Source of the DNA: JBEKSX01 sp049516635 | Lineage (GTDB): Bacteria > Bacteroidota > Ignavibacteria > Tepidaquicellales > OLB5 | NCBI GenBank assembly: GCA_049516635.1 | Contig: JBEKSX010000026.1 | Span: 1 to 30,687 of the forward strand | Length of the DNA stretch: 30,687 bases | Direction of reading: 5' to 3' | In this document: piece by piece, positions 8,101 through 14,897 of the stretch | Layout of the letters: each line of letters begins with the position of its first letter | How positions within the stretch are numbered: position 1 is the first letter of the stretch | Position numbers and translations under genes: made by a program | The notes under the pieces: model-generated | Database searches by the model: none | The model's input: the letters and a program-made list of their open reading frames with translations, nothing else | What the model was told of the DNA's origin: nothing

Positions 8101-9830
8101 ACGAGAACATAAGAGTCGGGCGGATAGATGCATTCATGGATTACAGCAATTCAATACTGTCCGCAGACGTGCTGCTGAGCAATGCAACCGGTGACGGGAA
8201 ATTAAGATTAACAGGTGAAGTTCCCATTGCTAATCCATTCGGAGTAACGGAAAACAACATTCAAATAGCGCAAAATCCTGTAGATCTAAAACTCACTGCC
8301 CATGATTTTCAACTCAGCTTTTTCTCCAGGCTGCTGCCGAGATTCGGGGATGTCAGTGGACTGCTTAACGGTGAGATAACAACAATAGGAACGGTTCAGA
8401 AACCCCTGCTGACCGGTGAAATGAACGTTACCGACGGCAGATTCCTGCTCGGAATTACCGGTCTTTACCACAGGTTTTATGCTAAGTTCCGCACCGATAA
8501 TTCAAATCTGATCGTGGACGAATTCCGTATTTTGAATGTAGATGATGACATACGTCATATTGATTTTTGGGGAAACATCAATTTTGAAGGATTAAAGCTA
8601 AATGATATTGACCTCACAAGCTCCGGTGACCTGGTTGTTCTGGATCAGTCCGCACAGGATAATGACCTGGGAATATCTGGAGATATGATTGTTGGAGTCG
8701 GTTCTCCTGCCATTACGCTTAAAGGAAATGCTAAAAGTATCTCACTGACGGGTCAGTTCCTGATAAAAAGTGCAAATGTAAAAGTGGCGTCTATAGCGGG
8801 TTCGTCGTATGACTTATATTCGGACAATTTTGTTTATAGGATCCTGAAGGATACTGTCGGAAACGCATACATAGATACAATAATAGAGGTCTCTCCCGAA
8901 AGGTTTTCCCAGGTCGATCCGTTCCTTAAATCGAATGTGGTTGCTTCTTCGATACCAAAGCCATCGGAATTTATCATAAATTATGATCTTAACGTAAAGA
9001 CCGTAAAGGATGCTGCCGTTTCAATCATGTTCAATAATCTGACCAAGGATGAATTATACGGGCAGCTGAGTGCCGACCTGCGGGTAACTAATAATACAAC
9101 GGGATTGCTGCAGGTTTATGGTAACCTGGAGATCACTGGTGATTCATATTACAGGTTCTACAGGAACTTTAAAGTAAAGGACAGCAGGCTTACTTTCACG
9201 GGTCCCCCATCGGATCCTTTGCTCAATATTCACGCAGTATATGAAAATAAAACCTCAAATGAAGCGATCGGAAGCACTATCAGCAGTGATGTGATACAGA
9301 TCGTTCTTGAAATTCACGGAACCAAGAACAAACCCGAGCTAAAATTGACATTACTTCAAGGCGGTAACGAAGTTACCGGCCCGGATGCCCAATCAGATGC
9401 AGTTTCCTACCTGCTTTTTGGCGTATCAAAGAATGAGCTAATATCGGGACAGAGTTCTACAATGGCAAGAAACGTCGGTGCTACGACCAGCTTAGCTTAC
9501 CTCTCTCCATTGTTGGGGAATGCGGTAAGGGATATCGTCCCTTTTATTACTAATGCCCAGGTGAACTATTCAGAAGGAAGTATTACAACTGGAACAGATA
9601 TCATGATGACTTCGGAGGTTGGTGATGCAACGGTCAGGTTTGGCGGGAAAATATTATCAGGCTTTGGTAATGCCGAGGTGGTAGTTGAGTATCCCCTCAA
9701 CAAACTCCTCGGTATGAATTTATCGAACAACCTTATACTGGAAGCTTCAAGGATTGTGGATGAATCCAGCCTGAATGGCGGGAGGTCCGTCTATACCGGT
9801 GTGAGGTTAACATATAAAATCCGCTATTAA
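5193..9830 (+). CDS. tamB: TamB-like (DUF490) outer-membrane assembly / inter-membrane bridge protein
   Basis: This 1545-aa protein belongs to the AsmA-like/TamB group. Such proteins are anchored in the inner membrane and span the periplasm as a long beta-groove, with roles in outer-membrane protein assembly and phospholipid transfer. The N-terminus has a basic stretch (residues 25-36, RPRKKSIFRRL) and one membrane helix (about 38-57). A long repetitive beta-rich region with many N-G-x-[IL] and D-[LI] turns fills the middle. The C-terminal ~300 residues carry the conserved TamB features: DLNVKTVKDA, the GNLEITGDSYYRF type repeat, EIHGTKNKPEL and DAVSYLLFG (around 1400). Length fits Bacteroidota TamB (about 1400-1700). 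No TamA/BamA-like partner is in the window. It lies 82 nt after rfaE2 and 18 nt before rnr. Confidence 0.88.
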   Translation: MPDTKINNDEAGDKSPVQAVKPASRPRKKSIFRRLTKYLVYLIITFIAVFVFLFLFVQTERFNTWLLDYSFNKLNESWKTKDGKIYAESLRGNIFTGLRLYNGNITVKKDTLIKFANVQVKYNLLALLNKEMIISHISVNSPEINLTKVKDENGDLVWNLDYLLRSEEKKVDTAKKVFDWKVKVEDLKINNGSIRMIADRPQTLPIRSIKMKHIDSLNFDYLDLYNLHADLDAMYSPDNQNLNLRDLSFNTNSDFNLKKLSVDIYANESDSTVEVKGLEIKTDRSQLNADIISMDHFYPFSGVEYENFKYNDVKVNLVVDRFNFSDLKFFLPQLNFLDNTVSLELKAQGKYGKLNVDKLILHTPNSYINVKGRVDNLNDPSQLSFDITGNNLVLDAADTRSVLPGLRIPDYSNIGKVNADITFSGEPLNFKTEFDVRSQFGSTNGTLSLNMNDPQNRYDAKIETKGLDIGSIIRDEDLKSNINAVADINGSGFDFRTISAKVNYDLVNSRIYNQEIIKSAGTLDLNGGELTADITLLSDRIQAALKGKINLTNFSDAEYTMKGSVKNLDVSEFTKHTSDRSNLNFSFDIQGRGTTLGNIEGIYDLNFNRSYYAAFNIPPSPVKVSINSSRSNGNISIISDFFDFKANGTFNLGDIAGAISDNISAVKDEVIRKFGKNTLLSSGQTVNVKSNSSDFNFNYEFIAKDILPVTKMFDTAGFNFKGDIKGSLSNSPGLFTAKAEFGIQDFIYPNSTLGVKSLRGSFDFENDYSKPFTYGNGFLYPVRSEINLKSTGLRSGNFFIDSLNTELLLSSGDQRFRIYGKQDTTFALNLIGDSHWDNDIIAFNFDTLLIGYHKRDLINNEKISVLFNPAEGEKTFSFKQFDMSNSMMKLNIAGDFSLEGNSDLDIEANSIRIGQLTDLIYPRYADYTNLEEAYFRSPIRGNIRRLSVTFKGNPVNPSVNLEMNSDLIRYENIRVGRIDAFMDYSNSILSADVLLSNATGDGKLRLTGEVPIANPFGVTENNIQIAQNPVDLKLTAHDFQLSFFSRLLPRFGDVSGLLNGEITTIGTVQKPLLTGEMNVTDGRFLLGITGLYHRFYAKFRTDNSNLIVDEFRILNVDDDIRHIDFWGNINFEGLKLNDIDLTSSGDLVVLDQSAQDNDLGISGDMIVGVGSPAITLKGNAKSISLTGQFLIKSANVKVASIAGSSYDLYSDNFVYRILKDTVGNAYIDTIIEVSPERFSQVDPFLKSNVVASSIPKPSEFIINYDLNVKTVKDAAVSIMFNNLTKDELYGQLSADLRVTNNTTGLLQVYGNLEITGDSYYRFYRNFKVKDSRLTFTGPPSDPLLNIHAVYENKTSNEAIGSTISSDVIQIVLEIHGTKNKPELKLTLLQGGNEVTGPDAQSDAVSYLLFGVSKNELISGQSSTMARNVGATTSLAYLSPLLGNAVRDIVPFITNAQVNYSEGSITTGTDIMMTSEVGDATVRFGGKILSGFGNAEVVVEYPLNKLLGMNLSNNLILEASRIVDESSLNGGRSVYTGVRLTYKIRY

Positions 9831-9848
9831 TAAAAATCAATAACGATA

Positions 9849-11972
9849 TTGCATAGATCATCAGAAAATATAAGAGCTGAGGTCATCAACCTTTTCCGCA
9901 GAGCACCTTCGATTTCTATCAAGTTCAACCTTTTATTCAAAAAACTTCACCTCAACCGAAACCAGAAGGCTGAGTTAAGGGATATTCTTCATGATCTCAT
10001 TGACGAAGGATTATTGTTAAAGAACGGTAAAAATTATGAGATGCATCGGAAAACGGTGCTGATGGAAGGTACGATAATCAATGCTACGGAATCCGGATAT
10101 GAAGTTGAGATTCGGAGCAGGACCGGCACAGAACGTATTACGGTCAGGAAAAAGAACCTTCAGACAGCAATGACCGGGGATATTGTACAGGTCTCGGTAA
10201 TTGAATTCGCTGATAGGAACGAGAAGGAAGCCATTGTTGAGAAGGTGATCGAGCGTGCGAAACACAGGATTACGGGCAACCTCGAGTTCAGCAAGGGAAG
10301 GGAAAGCTATGCTTTTATGATCCCCGATGACAGGAAATTCAGTAAAGATATTTATATCTCTCCCAAAAATCTTAAGGATGCCCGCCCCGGGGACAAGATT
10401 GTCTGTGAGATAACCAAATGGGAATACCAGGACCTCTCACCCGAGGGGAAGATCGTCGAGATACTTGGCAAAGCCGGGGAAGTTGAAACCGAATTCAAAG
10501 CTTTAATAAAAAAATATGGGCTCAGCAAAGCTTTTCCTAAACCGGTGAAAGATGAGATAAGAGAGCTTATAGAAAAAGGAGCTCTTGATATTACTGATGA
10601 GGAGATAAGAAACAGAAGAGATCTGAGGAAAACCGTAACCTTCACCATCGACCCGCCCGACGCTAAGGACTTCGATGACGCTGTTTCGATAGATGTTAAT
10701 AATAAGGGGAATTATCTGCTCGGAGTTCATATAGCCGATGTAAGCTATTATGTCAGCGAAGGATCGGAACTCGATGCTGAGGCATTGCGCAGGGGCACGA
10801 GCGTTTATCTTATGAATGATGTTGTTCCCATGCTTCCTGAAAAATTATCAAATGATATTTGTTCGCTTAAAGAAGATGAGGACAGGCTGACCTTTTCCGT
10901 TTTAATGGAAATTGACAGGAAGGGAAATGTTGTTAACAACGAAATTTTCAAATCCGTCATCAGAAGCAAGAAGCGGTTTACATATAATGAGGTTCAGGAA
11001 ATAATTGACAGGCAGAAGGGTCAGTTCCTGAAAGAAATAAACTTGATGAATGAATTGCACAAGGTGCTTTATAAGAAAAGGCTGGATGAAGGAGGACTTG
11101 ATTTTGAATCACAGGAAGTTTCCGTTGAGATCGATCCGCAGGGAAATATAAAGAACATAAAGCCAAAACACCGCCTCGATTCTATGAGGTTGATAGAAGA
11201 TTTTATGCTGTCGGCAAACAGGTGTGTAACGCTGTTCATCGAACGGATGGAGCCTAAACCGCCGTTCATTTACCGTGTTCATGATAAGCCCGATAAGAAA
11301 AAGATGAAGGAGCTTGCTTATTTTGTGAAGCAGTTTGGTATAATCCTTAATCCTGAAAGCATACGCTCCCTTCAGAAGATGCTGGATCAGGCTCGCGGCA
11401 GGATCGAGGAATATCTTATCAATGATATTACTATCCGGTCCATGTCAAAGGCGATTTATTCGGAGGAGAATATAGGTCATTACGGGCTCGGGTTCGATCA
11501 ATATACACACTTTACATCCCCCATCAGGCGCTACCCCGACCTGATGGTGCACCGGATACTTACTGAAATCCTAAAAAGGATGAATGTGAAAAGGATGAAA
11601 CACTACCGTCAGGTCCTTCCGGATATTTGCAAGCAGTCGACGGATAAGGAAATAAACGCAACCTGGGCTGAAAGGGAAGCTGTCAAGATCCTGCAGATAC
11701 AGTATATGGAAAAACATATAGACCAAGTTTTTTCGGGTATTATATCCGAAGTTTCGGAATATGGCATATATATAGAATTGACCGAAAATCTTATCGAAGG
11801 AATGGTCAGGTTAAAGGACCTGCATGACGATTATTACATCCTGGACCAGAAAAATTACCGGCTCATCGGAAGACGCAGGAAGAAAGCTTACAGGATAGGC
11901 GATAAGGTCAGGGTAAGGGTAGTGAAAGCAGATAAAGAACATAAGTGGCTGGATTTTGTGATAGTGAGTTAA
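9849..11972 (+). CDS. rnr: Ribonuclease R
   Basis: RNase R is a processive 3'-5' exoribonuclease that unwinds and degrades structured RNA. The 707-aa protein has an N-terminal winged-helix region (about 5-62), two cold-shock domains (about 70-205) and the RNB catalytic domain (about 255-580). The RNB domain has the signature DPPDAKDFDDA (268-278), whose aspartates bind Mg2+, and the later SPIRRYPDLMVHR motif. A C-terminal S1 domain (about 625-705) ends the chain. Length and order match bacterial RNase R. The start is unusual: no ATG or GTG exists between the upstream in-frame stop (9831-9833) and residue 65, so TTG at 9849 is the best choice and keeps the winged helix. It starts 18 nt after tamB, suggesting one transcript, and converges with priA. 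Confidence 0.95.
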   Translation: MHRSSENIRAEVINLFRRAPSISIKFNLLFKKLHLNRNQKAELRDILHDLIDEGLLLKNGKNYEMHRKTVLMEGTIINATESGYEVEIRSRTGTERITVRKKNLQTAMTGDIVQVSVIEFADRNEKEAIVEKVIERAKHRITGNLEFSKGRESYAFMIPDDRKFSKDIYISPKNLKDARPGDKIVCEITKWEYQDLSPEGKIVEILGKAGEVETEFKALIKKYGLSKAFPKPVKDEIRELIEKGALDITDEEIRNRRDLRKTVTFTIDPPDAKDFDDAVSIDVNNKGNYLLGVHIADVSYYVSEGSELDAEALRRGTSVYLMNDVVPMLPEKLSNDICSLKEDEDRLTFSVLMEIDRKGNVVNNEIFKSVIRSKKRFTYNEVQEIIDRQKGQFLKEINLMNELHKVLYKKRLDEGGLDFESQEVSVEIDPQGNIKNIKPKHRLDSMRLIEDFMLSANRCVTLFIERMEPKPPFIYRVHDKPDKKKMKELAYFVKQFGIILNPESIRSLQKMLDQARGRIEEYLINDITIRSMSKAIYSEENIGHYGLGFDQYTHFTSPIRRYPDLMVHRILTEILKRMNVKRMKHYRQVLPDICKQSTDKEINATWAEREAVKILQIQYMEKHIDQVFSGIISEVSEYGIYIELTENLIEGMVRLKDLHDDYYILDQKNYRLIGRRRKKAYRIGDKVRVRVVKADKEHKWLDFVIVS

Positions 11973-11977
11973 AAGTT

Positions 11978-12000
11978 GTGTCAGGTCTGTGACCTGACAC
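11978..12000. repeat. REP-like palindrome between rnr and priA
   Basis: GTGTCAGGTC (11978-11987) and GACCTGACAC (11991-12000) are perfect 10-bp arms around a 3-nt loop, placed exactly between two convergent genes. It could act as a bidirectional terminator, but no U-tract follows on either side. The core GTCAGGTC/GACCTGAC recurs at 14660-14683, so it looks like a member of a dispersed palindromic family. Confidence 0.7.
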
Positions 12001-12009
12001 TGATCTTCA

Positions 12010-14526
12010 TCAATAGAAATCCATCGGGTCGACCTCTATACTTACCCTCTGGTCTGAAACCGGTTTATTTAAACAGATGAATTTCTGCATTTCTTTAAAT
12101 ATACTTTCCGTCTTTAACGATATCCTGTCTGAAGAGCCATCCTGTTTGAGAGATTTGATTATAATATGATACCTGTATAAATTTTTCAATTTGAATATCA
12201 ATGCGGGCGCCGGTCTTAGTATCTCTATTTGCTTTGAAGTGTTGAAATCTCTGAGGTGTAAATAGATCTTCGAAGCAAGGCTGCTTGTCTTCGTGATGCT
12301 TTTACCGCTTACTTCTATCAGGCTCATCCTCGAATACGGAGGGTAGTTGAAATTCTTCCTGTAAATCATTTCTTTTTCGTAGAAGGAGAGGTAATCATGT
12401 TCAACTACCAGCGGAAAGATATAATTATCGGTATGGGTGGTTTGTATAACTACTCTTCCGTAGTCGCTTTTTCTTCCGGACCTGCCGGCAACCTGCATTA
12501 AGAGCTGGAAGGTCCTTTCCTGCGATCGGAAATCGGGATTCAATAAGCCGATATCCGCCGATACTACACCCACAAGGTTTACGTTCGGGAAATCCAGTCC
12601 TTTTGATATCATCTGTGTGCCCACGAGTATGTCGAATTCTCCCTCGTGGAAGCTTTTCAGGATTTTGCGGTGTGCGTCTTTGTACTTGACAGTATCCGCA
12701 TCCATCCTTTTCATCTTCGATTTCGGGAATAATCGTTTTATCTCCTCCTCCACTTTTTCCGTGCCGGTGCCTTTTAGTATTAAATTCGTGCTCCCGCACA
12801 CCTCGCACTTTCCGGGAACGGATTCGGTATAACCGCAGTAGTGGCAGCGCAGATGCTCCTTCACTTTGTGATATATAAGGGTGATATCACAGTTGACACA
12901 CTTCTTCACAAACCCGCAGTCCTGGCATTCAAGGTAAGCTGAATAACCCCTCCTGTTCTGCAGAAGGATTGTGCTCTGCTTTTTCTTGAGAGCATCATCT
13001 ATGTATGAGATCAGCTTGGACGAGAGGAACCTCGTTTCTGGAGTCTCCCTTTTTACATATTTGCTCGATGGTCTCATTTCCTGTAGCATATCCACGATCT
13101 CCACAACGGGCTGTTTTGTCTGCGTTGCCCTTGATCTTAATTCCAGCAAAGCGTACTTGCCCTGCCTTACGTTGTAAAAGCTCTCCAGGGATGGTGTTGC
13201 CGAGCCCAGTATCACAACGGCATTGTTAAGCTTTGCCCGTATGACTGCAGAGTCCCTTGCATTGTACTTCGGGTTTTTTTCCTCCTGCTTGTATGAATGG
13301 TCGTGCTCTTCGTCCACGACTATAATGCCAATATCCTTCAGCGGGGCAAATAGTGCTGAACGCGCGCCGATTACGATTTTGGTTTCTCCCGAAACTATCT
13401 TCCTGAAAACATCGAATCTCTGCCCTTCCGTGAGCCGGCTGTGTATCACGCCTATTATCTCGCCGAAATATGTTCTGAACCTGTGTATCAGCTGCGGGGT
13501 AAGGGAAATTTCCGGAACAAGTACAATTGCCGTTTTATCAAGTGTGATAGCTTCCTTTATGGCTTCAATGTATACCTGGGTCTTCCCGCTTCCCGTTACA
13601 CCGAATAATAAGAATGTTTTGAACTCATTACGCTGTAATGAATGTGATATTTCATTCAGTACCGATTTCTGTTCATCATTCAATCCGGCTATCTTTTCAT
13701 CTTCGGAAAATTCATGCTCTATGTTCCGGGGTCCCTCGCGGGATTCTATTTTTAACAATTCTTTCTTTGCGAGTGACCTGACGGTTGATGATGATATCTG
13801 CTCCTCTTTTAACAGCTCTTTGAGACTGATATCGTGTATCCCTTTACTGACAAGATAACGAATCGCATTTTTTTGCTTATCCGTTCTTATATTATTTTCC
13901 CTGAAAAAATTCCCGAACATCCCGTCCGTAAATCCGATAAAATCCTCCAGCAGATCGAATACAACATAATTTTCCGTCTTCGGCTTGATTTTCTCACTTA
14001 AGGTTATATGGCGGACCATAAGAACCTGTTCATTTACAAGCTTTTGCAGTGTATTTCTTATACTATTGCTCTTGAGTTTGTTTTCAAGCTGTTTGACGGT
14101 GAGAGGTTTTTTTTGAAGGGCGGAGATTAAGCTCTTCTGGGCATTGTTGAATACTTTTTTTTGCGCGTCGTAATGCGGGCTGACGGAATAGAATATCTTC
14201 GATTCGACCAGTATGGATTTTGGTACGGCGGAAAACACAACCTCGCCGATAGGGGCGTAATAATATTTTGATATCCACCTGCAGAACTCAATCATTTCTT
14301 CGGTGATGATGGGTTCACTGTCCAGTAATCTTATTACCGGTTTTGTGTTCCTGAATTTAGAAATATCCGTTAGTTCCAGTACAACACCCGTAATATTTCT
14401 TTTCCCGAACGGGACGAGCACATGCATTCCCACCTGTATCAATCCTATAAGCTCTTTAGGAACGAGATAAGTGAATGATGAATCGATCGGTAAATTAAAT
14501 ACAGCGTTTATATATTTCCCTGCCAT
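12010..14526 (-). CDS. priA: Primosomal protein N' (replication restart helicase PriA)
   Basis: PriA binds stalled or repaired replication forks and reloads the replisome; it is a 3'-5' superfamily 2 helicase. I chose the ATG at 14526 (838 aa), since M-A-G-K-Y-I-N-A-V opens the conserved N-terminal 3'-DNA-binding domain; an in-frame TTG at 14559 would add 11 unconvincing residues. In the 838-aa numbering the Walker A motif GVTGSGKT is at 309-316 and the DEEH box at 405-408. The zinc-binding insertion has eight cysteines in four C-x2-C pairs (534/537, 543/546, 561/564, 574/577). The helicase core continues with GTQMISKGLDFPNV and QVAGRSGR. All key residues are present, and length is slightly above the ~730-820 norm. 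It is convergent with rnr, 37 nt apart. Confidence 0.96.
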   Translation of the reverse strand: MAGKYINAVFNLPIDSSFTYLVPKELIGLIQVGMHVLVPFGKRNITGVVLELTDISKFRNTKPVIRLLDSEPIITEEMIEFCRWISKYYYAPIGEVVFSAVPKSILVESKIFYSVSPHYDAQKKVFNNAQKSLISALQKKPLTVKQLENKLKSNSIRNTLQKLVNEQVLMVRHITLSEKIKPKTENYVVFDLLEDFIGFTDGMFGNFFRENNIRTDKQKNAIRYLVSKGIHDISLKELLKEEQISSSTVRSLAKKELLKIESREGPRNIEHEFSEDEKIAGLNDEQKSVLNEISHSLQRNEFKTFLLFGVTGSGKTQVYIEAIKEAITLDKTAIVLVPEISLTPQLIHRFRTYFGEIIGVIHSRLTEGQRFDVFRKIVSGETKIVIGARSALFAPLKDIGIIVVDEEHDHSYKQEEKNPKYNARDSAVIRAKLNNAVVILGSATPSLESFYNVRQGKYALLELRSRATQTKQPVVEIVDMLQEMRPSSKYVKRETPETRFLSSKLISYIDDALKKKQSTILLQNRRGYSAYLECQDCGFVKKCVNCDITLIYHKVKEHLRCHYCGYTESVPGKCEVCGSTNLILKGTGTEKVEEEIKRLFPKSKMKRMDADTVKYKDAHRKILKSFHEGEFDILVGTQMISKGLDFPNVNLVGVVSADIGLLNPDFRSQERTFQLLMQVAGRSGRKSDYGRVVIQTTHTDNYIFPLVVEHDYLSFYEKEMIYRKNFNYPPYSRMSLIEVSGKSITKTSSLASKIYLHLRDFNTSKQIEILRPAPALIFKLKNLYRYHIIIKSLKQDGSSDRISLKTESIFKEMQKFICLNKPVSDQRVSIEVDPMDFY

Positions 14527-14602
14527 CTTATTAAAAATAATGAAATTGCCCGCAAGCAACTATACAAAAAGAGGTGATTCTTAGTTATTAACATTTCCAA
14601 TT

Positions 14603-14630
14603 TCCCCCTTGTGAAGGGGTTAGGGGGATG
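14603..14630 (+). repeat. CCCCTT/AAGGGG palindromic repeat, intergenic copy
   Basis: CCCCTT (14605-14610) and AAGGGG (14614-14619) form a hairpin with loop GTG, followed by TTAGGGGGATGTG. The same arrangement (C-run-TT, short loop, AA-G-run, then a second G-run and TTGT/ATGT) occurs inside the coding region at 16808-16845. That suggests a dispersed miniature palindromic repeat. Confidence 0.6.
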
Positions 14631-14654
14631 TGTGCAGCCTGACGGGGGTTGTTG

Positions 14655-14718
14655 TTGTTCGGTCAGGTCGAATGACCTGACCGCTATATTACAGTCGGAA
14701 TGTAACCTGACCGAACAA
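14655..14718. repeat. Nested TCAGGTC palindromic element with 14-bp inverted ends
   Basis: TTGTTCGGTCAGGT (14655-14668) is the exact reverse complement of ACCTGACCGAACAA (14705-14718). Inside lies a second perfect palindrome, CGGTCAGGTC (14660-14669) with GACCTGACCG (14674-14683), sharing the left arm. TTACA/TGTAA (14689-14693 and 14701-14705) adds a third small pairing. The shape is that of a ~64-nt miniature element or REP doublet lying in the priA to 14898 gap. The core is shared with 11978-12000. Confidence 0.65.
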
Positions 14719-14854
14719 AAAAGAATAACAATGTCTTAAATTCTAAATATTGTTTTTTATTGATTTGAAATGTTACTACGTTTATGTGGATTATAAGTAT
14801 TAAATAAGTTGCTTATATTTAAATATTAATATTATTGTAAATAATAATAATTTA

Positions 14855-14897
14855 ATACAGGCAAGACCTGTATAACTAATTCCATCGGGGGTGGAAT
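14855..14897 (+). promoter_or_regulatory. Two-hairpin 5' leader abutting a start codon
   Basis: ATACAGG/CCTGTAT (14855-14861 and 14867-14873) form a 7-bp hairpin. ATTCCA/TGGAAT (14879-14884 and 14892-14897) form a second one whose loop holds a G5 run and whose last base touches the ATG at 14898. The stem could hide the translation start. I do not recognise a known riboswitch class. The rest of the 14527-14897 gap is AT-rich and holds only the two repeats listed. Confidence 0.4.

Noticed and set aside
12617..13858. Plus-strand frames within 12617-13858, up to 211 codons
   Set aside because: They are opposite-strand shadows of priA, whose helicase and zinc motifs are intact.
14524..14559. Longer PriA start at TTG 14559
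   Set aside because: The ATG at 14526 begins exactly at the conserved M-A-G-K-Y-I-N-A-V; the extra 11 residues add nothing recognisable.
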